A stretch of DNA of 64,000 nucleotides from Mesorhizobium mediterraneum (GTDB lineage: Bacteria > Pseudomonadota > Alphaproteobacteria > Rhizobiales > Rhizobiaceae): contig NZ_NPKI01000020.1 of NCBI RefSeq assembly GCF_002284565.1, forward strand, positions 62,430 through 126,429. The letters are read 5' to 3'. Below, in pieces: positions 25,881 to 34,492 of the stretch (positions are counted from its first letter, which is position 1; every line of letters begins with the position of its first letter). The notes under the pieces are model-generated. The model had not been told where the DNA came from, made no database searches, and saw nothing but the letters and a program-made list of their open reading frames with translations. Both the position numbers and the translations under genes were made by a program.

Positions 25881-26822
25881 TCAGAATTTAGCCGGATTGG
25901 CGTTTGCACCGCAGACCAGCACGGCGACACACTCGCCTGCAGCCGGCGCGTAGCGGCCGGACAGGACCGCCGCGAAAGCCGCAGCGCCGCCCGGCTCGGA
26001 GATGATTCGCACCCGGTCCCAAAGCGCCGCCTGCGCGGCGATGATCTCGTCGTCGCTGACCAGTATGGAACGCTCGACGAAAGCCTCGGCGATTGGAAAC
26101 ATCATTTCGCCGACGCGCTTGGGCGCCAGCGAGTCGGCAGCGATGCCTTCCGCCGGCGCGTCGACGGGCCGGCCGGCCTCGAAGGCGCGATAAAGCGTCG
26201 GCGCACCTTCGGGCTCGACCGCGATGATCCTGATGCGGCCGGCAAACCAGGCGGCAATGCCGCCGATCAGGCCGCCGCCACCGACGGCGACCAGCAGTGT
26301 GTCGAGCTCGGGCAGGTCGGCCTCGATCTCGAGGCCAAGCGTGCCTTGACCGACCAGCGTTTCCTCCTGGTTGAAGGCGTGGATCTGCAGCGCGCCGGAC
26401 CTTTCGGCAAAGTCTTCACTGGCGGCCAGCGCCTCGGCATAGCGCGCGCCGCCGACGACCAGCTCTGCGCCGTAGCCGCGGATGCGTTCCAGCTTGGCCG
26501 GCGGGCTCACTTCGGGAACGAAGATGGTCGCCTTGTGGCCGAGCCGCATGGCGGCATAGGCGACCGCGGCACCATGATTGCCGCCCGATGCGGCGACGAC
26601 GCCAGCCTTGGGAACCGGCCGCTCGAGAAGATTGGTGAACGCGCCACGCGCCTTGAACGAGCCGGAATGCTGCAGGCATTCGAGCTTCAGGTCTAGGCTA
26701 AGAGGTGGACGGCCAAAATCGGCCATGTCGACGCGCAGCACCGGCGTATGGCGCACGAATGGCCGGATGCGCGGTTCCATTGCGGCGATGCGTTCGCGCG
26801 TGATCATATTGGCGTTTAGCAT
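25881..26822 (-). CDS. Threonine/serine dehydratase-like PLP enzyme (fold type II)
   Basis: This 313-residue protein has the PLP-lysine motif SGSFKARGAFTNLL, the phosphate-binding glycine loop VAVGGGGLIGGIAAWF, and ASGGNHGAAVAYAAMRLG, all of the threonine dehydratase/serine racemase group. There is no C-terminal ACT regulatory domain, so it is a catabolic or racemase-type member. Beta-elimination of threonine or serine to a keto acid and ammonia is likely. It is divergent from a small ArsR-type repressor whose operator-like repeat lies in the 50-base shared gap. Confidence 0.85.
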   Translation of the reverse strand: MLNANMITRERIAAMEPRIRPFVRHTPVLRVDMADFGRPPLSLDLKLECLQHSGSFKARGAFTNLLERPVPKAGVVAASGGNHGAAVAYAAMRLGHKATIFVPEVSPPAKLERIRGYGAELVVGGARYAEALAASEDFAERSGALQIHAFNQEETLVGQGTLGLEIEADLPELDTLLVAVGGGGLIGGIAAWFAGRIRIIAVEPEGAPTLYRAFEAGRPVDAPAEGIAADSLAPKRVGEMMFPIAEAFVERSILVSDDEIIAAQAALWDRVRIISEPGGAAAFAAVLSGRYAPAAGECVAVLVCGANANPAKF

Positions 26823-26856
26823 GGCCTGCTCCCAAGGGTTGACATCACTTAGTAAC

Positions 26857-26872
26857 TTAGCAAAATGGCTAA
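26857..26872. promoter_or_regulatory. Inverted repeat, candidate ArsR-type operator
   Basis: TTAGC-AAAATG-GCTAA is a perfect 5-bp inverted repeat ending one base before the ATG of the ArsR-type gene. A TTGACA (26839-26844) lies just upstream, so the repeat would cover the -10/start region of an autoregulated promoter. It is 35 bases from the divergent dehydratase start. Confidence 0.5.
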
Positions 26873-27175
26873 ATGCAAGAGGTCGATGTCTTCAAGGCGA
26901 TCGCCAACGAGCGCAGGCTGCAAATCCTCGATTGGCTGAAGGACCCGCGCGCGCATTTTCCACGCCAAGCGGATGGCGATCTGGTCGAGGACGGCGTCTG
27001 CGCGCTGCTGATCGCCGAAAAGCTGGGGATCACCCAGGCGACGCTCAGCGAGCATATGCGGGTGCTCACCCAGGCCGGCCTTCTCAGCAGCAAACGCATC
27101 AAGCAATGGACATTCTATCGCCGCGACGAGGGCAGGATCGCCGAGACCAGGGCGTTGGTTCAGCACCGGCTGTAG
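26873..27175 (+). CDS. ArsR-family winged-helix transcriptional regulator
   Basis: This 100-residue protein starts MQEVDVFKAIANERRLQILD; the recognition helix region is LLIAEKLGITQATLSEHMRVLTQAGLL, followed by the wing SSKRIKQWTFYRRDEGRI. The usual ArsR metal-site ELCVCDL is replaced by GVCALLIAEKL with one cysteine, so it is probably not a classical metal sensor. There is no Shine-Dalgarno before the ATG and the predicted promoter is very close, which suggests a leaderless mRNA. Divergent from the dehydratase, which it probably represses. Confidence 0.85.
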   Translation: MQEVDVFKAIANERRLQILDWLKDPRAHFPRQADGDLVEDGVCALLIAEKLGITQATLSEHMRVLTQAGLLSSKRIKQWTFYRRDEGRIAETRALVQHRL

Positions 27176-27200
27176 CGCTGCCGGCGCTCTATTTTTGTTT

Positions 27201-27269
27201 GACCATGATCGTTTCCGAAAACCGGTTCCCACTTTTCGCTGACGCGGACCTTCGGTTCGGGATCATGAT
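27201..27269. repeat. Rhizobial CCGAAAACCGGTTCCC-type intergenic repeat
   Basis: The sequence ACCATGATCGTTTCCGAAAA, then CCGGTTCCCACTTTTCGCTG, then TTCGGTTCGGGATCATGATC is the same family as 8556-8616 and has ATGATC at both ends. It fills the gap between the convergent ArsR and lysA genes and may act as a bidirectional transcript end. Confidence 0.8.
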
Positions 27270-28538
27270 CTATTCCAGCCAATCTGGCAGCGAATCCAGC
27301 CCGATCAGCTCGTCATACGTCTGGCGCGGGCGCACGACATGGAAACGGTCGCCGTCGACCAGGACTTCGGGCACCAGCGGCCTGGTGTTGTAGGTGCCGG
27401 CCTGCACCGCGCCATAGGCGCCGGCGGTGGCGATGGCGATCAGGTCGCCGGTCTTCAGCCGGGGCAGGTCACGGTCGAGGCCGAGATAATCGCCGGTCTC
27501 GCAGACCGGGCCGACGACGTCGACCGTCATGCGCGGCGCCGCAGGCGGCTGCTGCACCACCGGCTTGATGTCATGGAAAGCGTCGTAAAGCGTCGGCCGG
27601 ATCAGATCGTTCATCGCGGCGTCGACAACTAGGAAGTTCTTGGCGTCGCCCTCCTTCACGAAGATCACTTGCGAGACCAGGATGCCGGCATTGCCTGATA
27701 TCAGCCGGCCCGGCTCGAACATCACCTTCAGCCCGAGCTTGGTGACGTGCTTCTTGACGATCTGGGCATAAGCGTCCGGCAAGGGAGGCGGGCTGTTGTC
27801 GACGCGGTAGGGAATGCCGAGGCCGCCGCCGAGATCGATATGTTCGATGGCGTGCCCGTCGGCGCGCAGCACCCCGACCAGCTCCACCAGCAGCGCGAAG
27901 GCGTCGTCGAAGGGCTGCAACTCGGTGATCTGGCTGCCGATATGGGTGTCGATGCCGGTGACCTTGATTCCAGGCAGTTCAGCTGCGCGGGCATAGACCT
28001 GGCGCGCCTTCTGCCAAGGAATGCCGAACTTGTTCTCGGCCTTGCCGGTGGAGATCTTCTTGTGGGTCCTGGCATCGACATCCGGATTGATGCGAAGCGA
28101 GATCGAGGCCACCTTGCCCAGTGCCGTGGCGCGGGCCGACAGCAATTCCAGTTCCGGCTCGGATTCGACATTGAAACAGAGAATGCCGGCCGAGAGCGCA
28201 AAATCCATTTCGCGCGCGGTCTTGCCGACGCCAGAAAACAGGATCTTGTTGGCCGGAATGCCGGCGGCCAGCGCGCGGCGCAGTTCGCCTTCAGAGACCA
28301 CGTCGGCGCCGGCGCCGAGCTTGGCCAGAATCTTCAGCACCGCCTGGTTGGAATTCGCCTTCATGGCATAGCAGACCAGCGCGTCGAGCCCGGCAAAGGC
28401 CTGCGCAAACACGCGGAAATGCCTGGTCAACGTCGCCGTCGAATAGCAATAGAACGGCGTGCCGACGCTTGCAGCGATATCTGATATCGCCACGTCCTCG
28501 GCATGCAGCACGCCGTCGCGGTAGTCGAAATGGTTCAC
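27270..28538 (-). CDS. lysA: Diaminopimelate decarboxylase
   Basis: This 422-residue fold-type III PLP enzyme decarboxylates meso-diaminopimelate to lysine, the last step of lysine synthesis. The PLP lysine is in CYAMKANSNQAVLKIL near residue 60. HIGSQI, DLGGGLGIPY and EPGRLISGNAG line the active site, and the second-subunit cysteine motif is GPVCETGDYLG. The start is a GTG at 28538 (VNHFDYRDGVLHAEDV). It lies third in the argH-lipoprotein-lysA operon. Confidence 0.94.
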   Translation of the reverse strand: MNHFDYRDGVLHAEDVAISDIAASVGTPFYCYSTATLTRHFRVFAQAFAGLDALVCYAMKANSNQAVLKILAKLGAGADVVSEGELRRALAAGIPANKILFSGVGKTAREMDFALSAGILCFNVESEPELELLSARATALGKVASISLRINPDVDARTHKKISTGKAENKFGIPWQKARQVYARAAELPGIKVTGIDTHIGSQITELQPFDDAFALLVELVGVLRADGHAIEHIDLGGGLGIPYRVDNSPPPLPDAYAQIVKKHVTKLGLKVMFEPGRLISGNAGILVSQVIFVKEGDAKNFLVVDAAMNDLIRPTLYDAFHDIKPVVQQPPAAPRMTVDVVGPVCETGDYLGLDRDLPRLKTGDLIAIATAGAYGAVQAGTYNTRPLVPEVLVDGDRFHVVRPRQTYDELIGLDSLPDWLE

Positions 28539-28562
28539 AAGAGTGGTTCCGGAAGTTGGAGC

Positions 28563-28588
28563 ACGATGAGATCGGCCGATCTCATCGT
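28563..28588. repeat. Perfect 26-bp palindrome between the lipoprotein gene and lysA
   Basis: The half-site ACGATGAGATCGG is followed directly by its reverse complement with no spacer. It starts two bases past the lipoprotein stop and ends 24 bases before the lysA start. No T run follows on the minus strand, so it does not look like an intrinsic terminator. It could be an operator or an mRNA-stabilising hairpin. Confidence 0.7.
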
Positions 28589-28590
28589 CT

Positions 28591-28806
28591 CTAGAGCAGC
28601 GGGTCGAGGATGAACTTCTTGTCCTCGACCGGTTTTTCCGGCTCGGGCGGCACGGGCTGCTTGGCCTTTTCGGCGTCCTTACGAGCCTGCACGGCCGCCT
28701 CATAGGGCGTGTCGAGCCCGGACTTCCTGCCACAGGCCGTTACGGTCGCCAGCGCCGCCAGCAGCGTCAGCGTCACCAAGATCCTGCTTGCGGTCATTCG
28801 TGCCAT
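28591..28806 (-). CDS. lptM: Small LptM/YifL-like outer-membrane lipoprotein
   Basis: This 71-residue protein has a lipoprotein signal (VTLTLLAALATVTAC) with the lipid-modified cysteine at residue 25. It continues CGRKSGLDTP, the CGxKxxLxxP pattern of LptM/YifL proteins, then a charged Pro-rich tail. LptM assists maturation of the LptDE lipopolysaccharide translocon in E. coli. Linkage with lysA or dapF is conserved in proteobacteria, which supports the call. The start at 28806 (MARMTASR) or 28797 cannot be decided. Confidence 0.8.
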   Translation of the reverse strand: MARMTASRILVTLTLLAALATVTACGRKSGLDTPYEAAVQARKDAEKAKQPVPPEPEKPVEDKKFILDPLL

Positions 28807-28865
28807 CCGTCCGAAACTTTTGCCCGCCGCTTTTAGCTGAGTTTTGCTGGCATTGCACCCCGGCA

Positions 28866-30266
28866 TCACGCCTTGGCGATGCGCTTTTTCCAGTACCGGA
28901 TCTGCTTCCTCACTTCCGACGGCGCGGTGCCGCCGAAGCTCGTGCGGCTCTTCACCGAGTTCTGCACGGCAAGCACCGAAAACACGTCCGCGGTGATGCC
29001 AAGGTGAATAGACTGCAAGTCTTCCAGCGGCAGCCTGTCGAGCCCGATCTTCTTCTCTTCGGCCAGGGCTACCGCGCGGCCGGTGACATGATGCGCCTCG
29101 CGGAACGGCAGGCCAAGCGTGCGCACCAGCCAGTCGGCAAGATCGGTCGCGGTCGAATAGCCGGCACCCGCGGCCTTCTTCATGGCCGCGGCATTCACCG
29201 TCATGTCGCGCACCATGCCGGTCATCGCCGCCAGCATCAAATCGAGCGTCTCGGCGGCGTCGAAGACGGACTCCTTGTCCTCCTGCATGTCCTTGCCGTA
29301 GGTCAGCGGCATGCCCTTCATGACGGTCAGCAGGCCGACGAGATGGCCGGTGACGCGGCCGGTCTTGCCGCGCACCAACTCGGCGGCGTCGGGGTTCTTC
29401 TTCTGCGGCATGATCGAGGAGCCGGTGGAGAATGAGTCCGACAGCCTGACGAAGCCGAATTGCGGCGTCGACCAGATGATGATCTCTTCGGCCAGCCGAG
29501 ACAGATGCGTCGCGCAGATTGCCGCCAGCCCTAAGAATTCCAGCGCGAAATCGCGGTCCGAAACGCTGTCCAGGGAATTGCGCATCGGCTCGCGGAAGCC
29601 GAGCGCCTTGGCCGTTTGGTGCCGGTCGATCGGAAAGCTGGTGCCGGCAAGGGCGGCAGCACCGAGCGGGCTTTCGTCCATCCGCTCGATGGCGTCGCGT
29701 ACACGCGACAGGTCGCGCGAAAACATCTCGACATAGGCCATGCAGTGATGGCCGAAGGTCACCGGCTGCGCCGCCTGCATGTGGGTGAAGCCCGGCATCA
29801 CCGTCGCCGCATGCTCCTCGGCCCGCTCCAGGAACGCCGCTATCAGGCCCTTCAGCGCCTCGGCGACGCGAAAGCACTCGTCCTTGACCCACAGCCTGAG
29901 ATCGACCGCCACCTGGTCGTTGCGCGAACGGGCGGTATGCAGGCGGCCGGCGGCCGCGCCGATCAGCTCGGCAAGGCGAGCCTCGACATTCATGTGGATG
30001 TCTTCCAGCCTGGTCGAAAACTCGAACTTTCCCGCCTCGATCTCTGCCAGGATCGTGTTCAGCCCGTGAGCGATTTTTTCTTGATCGGCCGCCGAAATAA
30101 TGCCCGTTTGCGCCAGCATCTCGCTATGGGCGATCGAGCCTCTGATATCCTGCGCATAGAGTTTGCGGTCGAACGAGATCGACGCGTTGATCGCTTCCAT
30201 GATCGCGGCCGGACCCGAGGCAAAACGTCCGCCCCACATCTGGTTGCTGGCCTTCTTGTCACTCAT
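28866..30266 (-). CDS. argH: Argininosuccinate lyase
   Basis: This 466-residue fumarase/aspartase-superfamily enzyme splits argininosuccinate into arginine and fumarate. The signature GSSIMPQKKNPDAAELVRGK is complete, HTARSRNDQVAVDLRLW and FTHMQAAQPVTFGHH are the other two conserved regions, and MWGGRFASGP is the normal N-terminus. The start is at 30266. It is first in the minus-strand operon argH-lptM-like-lysA and divergent from the TlpA-like gene, 34 bases away. Confidence 0.95.
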   Translation of the reverse strand: MSDKKASNQMWGGRFASGPAAIMEAINASISFDRKLYAQDIRGSIAHSEMLAQTGIISAADQEKIAHGLNTILAEIEAGKFEFSTRLEDIHMNVEARLAELIGAAAGRLHTARSRNDQVAVDLRLWVKDECFRVAEALKGLIAAFLERAEEHAATVMPGFTHMQAAQPVTFGHHCMAYVEMFSRDLSRVRDAIERMDESPLGAAALAGTSFPIDRHQTAKALGFREPMRNSLDSVSDRDFALEFLGLAAICATHLSRLAEEIIIWSTPQFGFVRLSDSFSTGSSIMPQKKNPDAAELVRGKTGRVTGHLVGLLTVMKGMPLTYGKDMQEDKESVFDAAETLDLMLAAMTGMVRDMTVNAAAMKKAAGAGYSTATDLADWLVRTLGLPFREAHHVTGRAVALAEEKKIGLDRLPLEDLQSIHLGITADVFSVLAVQNSVKSRTSFGGTAPSEVRKQIRYWKKRIAKA

Positions 30267-30300
30267 CGCTATAACCCGTGCTCCGGAGCAGTTTTTAGAA

Positions 30301-30987
30301 ATGGCAGACGGCAATAAATTTTTCCCGGCCCCGCGCCTCATCCTCGCCGCTTTGGTGGCGGGCGTGCTGGCCGGCGCGGTCGCGGTATATGTCAGCGAGA
30401 GCGGTTCTGGCAACAACGCGCCCGCTCAAGTTGCCGTTGGCGACAGCAAGGACGATGTCGCCTGCACTGCCAAGGCCGATCGTGCCAAGACGGTCGCGGC
30501 GGCTGCTACCGGCCAGGTTGCCGCACTTTTGCCGGCCGATCCGCCGCAATCGCTGAAAAACCTCGCCTTCAACGACCCTGGCGGCAAGCCGATGACGCTC
30601 GCCGACCATGCCGGCAAGACGGTGCTGCTCAATCTATGGGCGACATGGTGCGCGCCCTGCCGAGCCGAAATGCCGGCGCTCGACGCGCTGCAGCAAGAAA
30701 TGGGCAGCGACGCCTTCGAGGTCGTTGCGGTCAACGTCGATGCCGGCGACGACACCAAGCCGAAAAAGTTCCTCGAGGAAACCGGCGTCAAGGCGCTCGG
30801 CTACTACCGCGATTCGACAATGGCGCTGTTCAACGATCTCAAGACGCGCGGCCTGGCGCTCGGCCTGCCGGTCACCATGCTGATCGACGGCGAAGGCTGC
30901 CTGATCGCCCATATGAACGGCCCGGCCGAATGGTCAGGGCCGGATGCGAGGCGGCTGGTCGAGACGGCACTCGCCAAGTCGGACTAG
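30301..30987 (+). CDS. TlpA-like membrane-anchored thioredoxin
   Basis: This 228-residue protein has a single N-terminal transmembrane anchor (LILAALVAGVLAGAVAVYV), a ~50-residue linker and a periplasmic thioredoxin domain. The active site is LNLWATWCAPCRAEMPALDAL (WCAPC) and the cis-proline segment is LGLPVTMLIDGEGCLI. TlpA proteins reduce periplasmic disulfides, notably during cytochrome oxidase maturation. It is divergent from argH, 34 bases away, as in other rhizobia. Confidence 0.9.
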   Translation: MADGNKFFPAPRLILAALVAGVLAGAVAVYVSESGSGNNAPAQVAVGDSKDDVACTAKADRAKTVAAAATGQVAALLPADPPQSLKNLAFNDPGGKPMTLADHAGKTVLLNLWATWCAPCRAEMPALDALQQEMGSDAFEVVAVNVDAGDDTKPKKFLEETGVKALGYYRDSTMALFNDLKTRGLALGLPVTMLIDGEGCLIAHMNGPAEWSGPDARRLVETALAKSD

Positions 30988-31007
30988 GCGCCCCTGGGCG
31001 CACGGCA

Positions 31008-31512
31008 ATCGCGACGGATTTGGTGGTGATGAATGGCGGCCGTGTCGAGCAGGTCGGCACGCCTGGCGAAATCTACAAGCGCCCCAGCGAGCCGTTTCGT
31101 GGCGACCTTCGTCGGCGCGCCGGCGATGAATATCCTGGAGGGCGCCGTCGAGTTCGATGGCCTGTCGTTGCTCGGCGGCAGCCGGCGCCTCGCCATTCCA
31201 CGTGTGGGCCTACCGGTGGGGACGCAGGTCGCCGCCGGCATCCGGCCGGAAGCCGTGCGTCTTGTTGCGCCCGGCACGCCGGGCGCGCTCAAGGCTACGG
31301 TCGACCTCGTTGAGGAGCTGGGAGCTGGCCGGGTCGTCTATGTGGATCTCGACGGGGCATCCTTTTGCGCGGTGACATCGGAAGCCGTCCATCCGGCACC
31401 CGGAACGGCGGTCGGGCTCATGTTTTCGCCTGATGAGATGCACTTCTTCTCGTCGGAGACCGGAAGCCGTATCGATACCTTCAGGGCTTCCGTGCCGGTC
31501 CCCGCACACTGA
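31008..31512 (+). pseudogene. Relic of a UgpC/MalK-type ABC ATPase (C-terminal part, frameshifted)
   Basis: The reading IATDLVVMNGGRVEQVGTPG, then EIYKRPSEPF in one frame continues as VATFVGAPAMNILEGAVEF in the next. One extra T near 31094 (CCGTTTCGTGG) explains the shift. The rest is the TOBE-type tail (AGIRPEAVRLVAPG; MHFFSSETGSRID) of sugar/glycerol-3-phosphate ABC ATPases. Walker A, signature and Walker B are all missing. It starts 20 bases after the TlpA-like stop with no start codon or promoter. It is not a fragment of the intact ABC ATPase at 31651. Confidence 0.85.
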
Positions 31513-31650
31513 TTGCAATCGCCAGCAAGCTCGTTGCCGCCCGCTCCGAGTGCCGGCAAGCAAAGGGAGGGGGACGATGCCGCCGCTGTTTCGGCCAGAA
31601 CCGTCGGAGTTTGCTGCCGGATAGCGCTAGGGCGCGGGCCGGGCGCCCAT

Positions 31651-32733
31651 TCAGGCGAACACATGCGCCTTGCCGGAAACAGTCAGCAGGACGATCTCGC
31701 CAACGGCAGGCGTGTCCATGCCGGGCTTGCGCAGGATCAACGGCGTGTTGCCGATTGCGGCGGCGTCCGGCGGATCGGGGCTGTTCAAGAGCCGCACAGC
31801 GATGGTGCACATCGAGCCGGCGAATTCGGACTCGGTCACCTCGCCGAACAGCATGTCCGGCGTGCCCGACATGCCTTCGCGCGACGTTCGTTTCAACAGC
31901 ACCTGTTCCGGCCGCAGCATGATGCGGACGATATCGCGCCGCTCGGTGCTGTCGACGGCGATGCGGCCGAGCGGCGAGCTGGCGAAGCCATCTGATATCT
32001 TGGCCGGCAGGATGATGGCATCGCCGAGGAATTCGGCAACCATCCTGTCTTTCGGCTTGAGATAGAGCTCGCGCGGCGTGCCGATTTGCGAGAACTTGCC
32101 GTCGCGCATCACCGCGACCTGGCTGGCAAAGGACAGCGCCTCGGCCTGGTCGTGCGTGACCAGGATCGTGGTGATGCCGGCGGCCTCCAGAAGCTCGGCC
32201 ACAGCCTTGCGCATCGAGGCGCGCAGACCCGTGTCGAGCGCCGAGAACGGCTCGTCGAGCAGCATCAGCCGAGGCTTCATGGCCATGGCGCGGGCTAGCG
32301 CCACACGCTGCTGCTGGCCGCCGGAGAGCTCGTGCGGCCGACGCTTCAGGATCGCCTTGTCGAGCCCGACGATATAGGCGAGCTCGACGATGCGCTCGGT
32401 GCGCTTGTCCTCGTGGCGTCCCATGCCGAAACCGATATTGGCGGCGATGGTCAGATGCGGGAACAGGGCGCCGTCCTGCGCCACCACGCCAATGCTCCGC
32501 CGATATGCGGGCACGGCGGCGCCGCCATTGGCCAGTACCTCGCCGTCGAGCACGATGCGGCCCTGGTCCGGCGGCTCGAAGCCGGCGATCAGCCGCAGCA
32601 AGGTCGTCTTGCCGCAGCCGGACGGCCCGACGATCGCCGTGCGGCTGCCACTGGCCACGCTGAGATCGACGCCGGCCAGTGCGGCCACCGGGCCGTAGTG
32701 CTTGTGCACATCGGTGAGTTCGAGGAAGCTCAT
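31651..32733 (-). CDS. fbpC: Ferric iron ABC transporter ATP-binding protein (FbpC type)
   Basis: This 360-residue ATPase has Walker A GPSGCGKTTLLRLIAGF, signature ELSGGQQQRVALARAM, Walker B LMLLDEPFSALD, switch VTHDQAEALSF, and a C-terminal TOBE-like regulatory domain. It starts at 32733 (MSFLELTDVHKHYG), overlapping the permease stop by four bases. It energises uptake by the adjacent two-domain permease. Assignment to iron rests on the binding protein and on permease resemblance. Confidence 0.88.
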   Translation of the reverse strand: MSFLELTDVHKHYGPVAALAGVDLSVASGSRTAIVGPSGCGKTTLLRLIAGFEPPDQGRIVLDGEVLANGGAAVPAYRRSIGVVAQDGALFPHLTIAANIGFGMGRHEDKRTERIVELAYIVGLDKAILKRRPHELSGGQQQRVALARAMAMKPRLMLLDEPFSALDTGLRASMRKAVAELLEAAGITTILVTHDQAEALSFASQVAVMRDGKFSQIGTPRELYLKPKDRMVAEFLGDAIILPAKISDGFASSPLGRIAVDSTERRDIVRIMLRPEQVLLKRTSREGMSGTPDMLFGEVTESEFAGSMCTIAVRLLNSPDPPDAAAIGNTPLILRKPGMDTPAVGEIVLLTVSGKAHVFA

Positions 32734-34316
32734 CGTCCGGCCATCCGCTTCGACTGGACATAGAGCAGCCAGGTCAGGGGCAGCGACATCGCCACCATGA
32801 TGAGAGCGTAGGGTGCGGCGGATGCATAGTCGATCTCGCCGCTGTGGGCCCAGAACGCCATCGCCAGCGTGCGAGTGCCGTTGGGCGCCAGCATCTGCGT
32901 GGCGGTCAATTCGTTCATGATGCCGAGCGCCACCAGCGCCATGCCCGCCGCGGCACCCGGCGCCGACAGGCGGATCGTCGTCGACCATAGCGCCTTGAGC
33001 GGTGATCGGCCGAGACTTGCGGCGGCGCGTTCGAGCTCGACCGGCGCCTGCGCGATCGATGCCCGCAGGCTGATCAGCGCGCGCGGCAGGAACATCAGCG
33101 CATAGGCAACGAGGATCGTGAACAGGGTCTGGTAGAGCGGCAGAGCGATGCGCACCGTGATGGTGACCAGCGCCAGCGCCACGACGACGCCGGGCAGCGA
33201 TCCAACGATGTAGTTGCAGCCTTCCAGAAGACGCTGCAGCGGTCCGGGCGCGCGGATCGAGATCCAGGCCATCGGCATGGCGGCGACGGTAGCGAGCAGG
33301 GCGCCGGCGAGCGCCAGGAACAGGGTCTGGCCGAGCGCCAGGCCGATCTCGTCGAGGCGCCAGACGTCGGCGCCGCCGGCCACAAGCCAGCGGCCGATGG
33401 TGACGAACGGCACGCCCAGCGCCAGCAACGCTGTGACCACCGGCAGCAGCAGGCACGGGATCGTGGCGCGGCCGAGCCTTGTGCGTTGCAGGGGACGCGC
33501 TGCGCCCGAGCCGACGCGGGCATAGCGCTCCTCGCCGCGCACGAGCACTTCGATCCCGAGCAGCACGAAACAGCATGTCACCAGCACCGCCGCCAGCATG
33601 TTGGCGGCCGGTCCATTGAAGGTCGACTGGAACTGGTCGACGATTGCCGTGGTGAAGGTGTCGAAGCGGATGAACACGTAGAGGCCGTATTCGGCCAGGA
33701 GATGCAGGCCGACCAGCAGCGAGCCGCCGCAGATGGCGAGCCTGAGCTGCGGCAAGACCACCCGCCGGAACACGCGCCACGGCCCGAGGCCGACGGCTGC
33801 CGCAGCATCTTCGAGGGCAGGATCGAGCCGGCGCAAAGCTGCCGCCACCGGCAGATAGAGGAACGGGAAATAGGCGACGACGGAAACCAGGACGCCGGCC
33901 CACAGGCCGTGCAGTCCCGGGACCAGGGTGATCCAGGCATAGGAGTGGACGAAGGCGGGGATGGCGAGTGGCGCCACCGACAGCCAGGCCCACAGGCGGG
34001 CCCCGGGAAGATCGCTGCGTTCGGTCAGCCAGGCCAGCGCCACCGAGAGCACGATGCAGATCGGCACGGCCAGCACCACCAAAAGAAGGGTGTTGACCAG
34101 GAGCTCGCCGACGCGTGGCCGGAAGACCAATGCCGATACGGTTTCCCAGCCGGTCTGCACGGCAATCCAGATGATAAAGGCGAGCGGCAGCAGGGAGAAA
34201 AGTGAGACCAGGATGGCGGCGAGCGAAATCCAGGATACGGGCCGCCGGCGCGTCCATTGCCCAGCCACCATGCCGGTCGGCGAGCCTGAACGTGCAAGAT
34301 CGGCCGCAGACTGCAT
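32730..34316 (-). CDS. fbpB: Ferric iron ABC transporter permease, fused two-domain (FbpB type)
   Basis: This protein of about 528 residues has roughly twelve transmembrane segments and two permease domains in tandem. Each carries an EAA loop: LEDAAAAVGLGPWRVFRRVVLP and LERAAASLGRSPLKALWSTTIRL. That is the FbpB/SfuB layout for Fe3+ uptake. I placed the start at the ATG at 34316; an upstream TTG at 34382 and an ATG at 34271 are possible, and none has a strong ribosome site. A hairpin separates it from the binding-protein gene. Confidence 0.85.
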   Translation of the reverse strand: MQSAADLARSGSPTGMVAGQWTRRRPVSWISLAAILVSLFSLLPLAFIIWIAVQTGWETVSALVFRPRVGELLVNTLLLVVLAVPICIVLSVALAWLTERSDLPGARLWAWLSVAPLAIPAFVHSYAWITLVPGLHGLWAGVLVSVVAYFPFLYLPVAAALRRLDPALEDAAAAVGLGPWRVFRRVVLPQLRLAICGGSLLVGLHLLAEYGLYVFIRFDTFTTAIVDQFQSTFNGPAANMLAAVLVTCCFVLLGIEVLVRGEERYARVGSGAARPLQRTRLGRATIPCLLLPVVTALLALGVPFVTIGRWLVAGGADVWRLDEIGLALGQTLFLALAGALLATVAAMPMAWISIRAPGPLQRLLEGCNYIVGSLPGVVVALALVTITVRIALPLYQTLFTILVAYALMFLPRALISLRASIAQAPVELERAAASLGRSPLKALWSTTIRLSAPGAAAGMALVALGIMNELTATQMLAPNGTRTLAMAFWAHSGEIDYASAAPYALIMVAMSLPLTWLLYVQSKRMAGR

Positions 34317-34427
34317 CAGCTCAGACGCCGCGCCGCTGCCGCCCGGTGGCGGAAGCGATCGAAGGGTCGCAAACGCGGCCAAAAACGCAGTCTGTCGTCA
34401 TGGACGAATGCCATCTCGAAAAACAGA

Positions 34428-34462
34428 GCGCTCCTGCGGAAAGCGAAGTCCCGCAGGAGCGC
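34428..34462 (-). terminator. Hairpin between binding protein and permease genes
   Basis: GCGCTCCTGCGG and CCGCAGGAGCGC form a 12-bp perfect stem around an 11-base loop. On the minus strand it is followed by TCTGTTTTTCG. It lies 30 bases after the fbpA stop, so it probably ends most transcripts there and keeps permease/ATPase levels below those of the binding protein. Confidence 0.75.
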
Positions 34463-34492
34463 AGTCGGTTGCCCTTTTAGGACGAACGCCGA

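Noticed and set aside
31651..34257. A single 868-codon frame that would fuse the iron ATPase to upstream sequence
   Set aside because: The upstream part is the wrong frame of the permease gene; the ATPase has its own start at 32733 and normal length.
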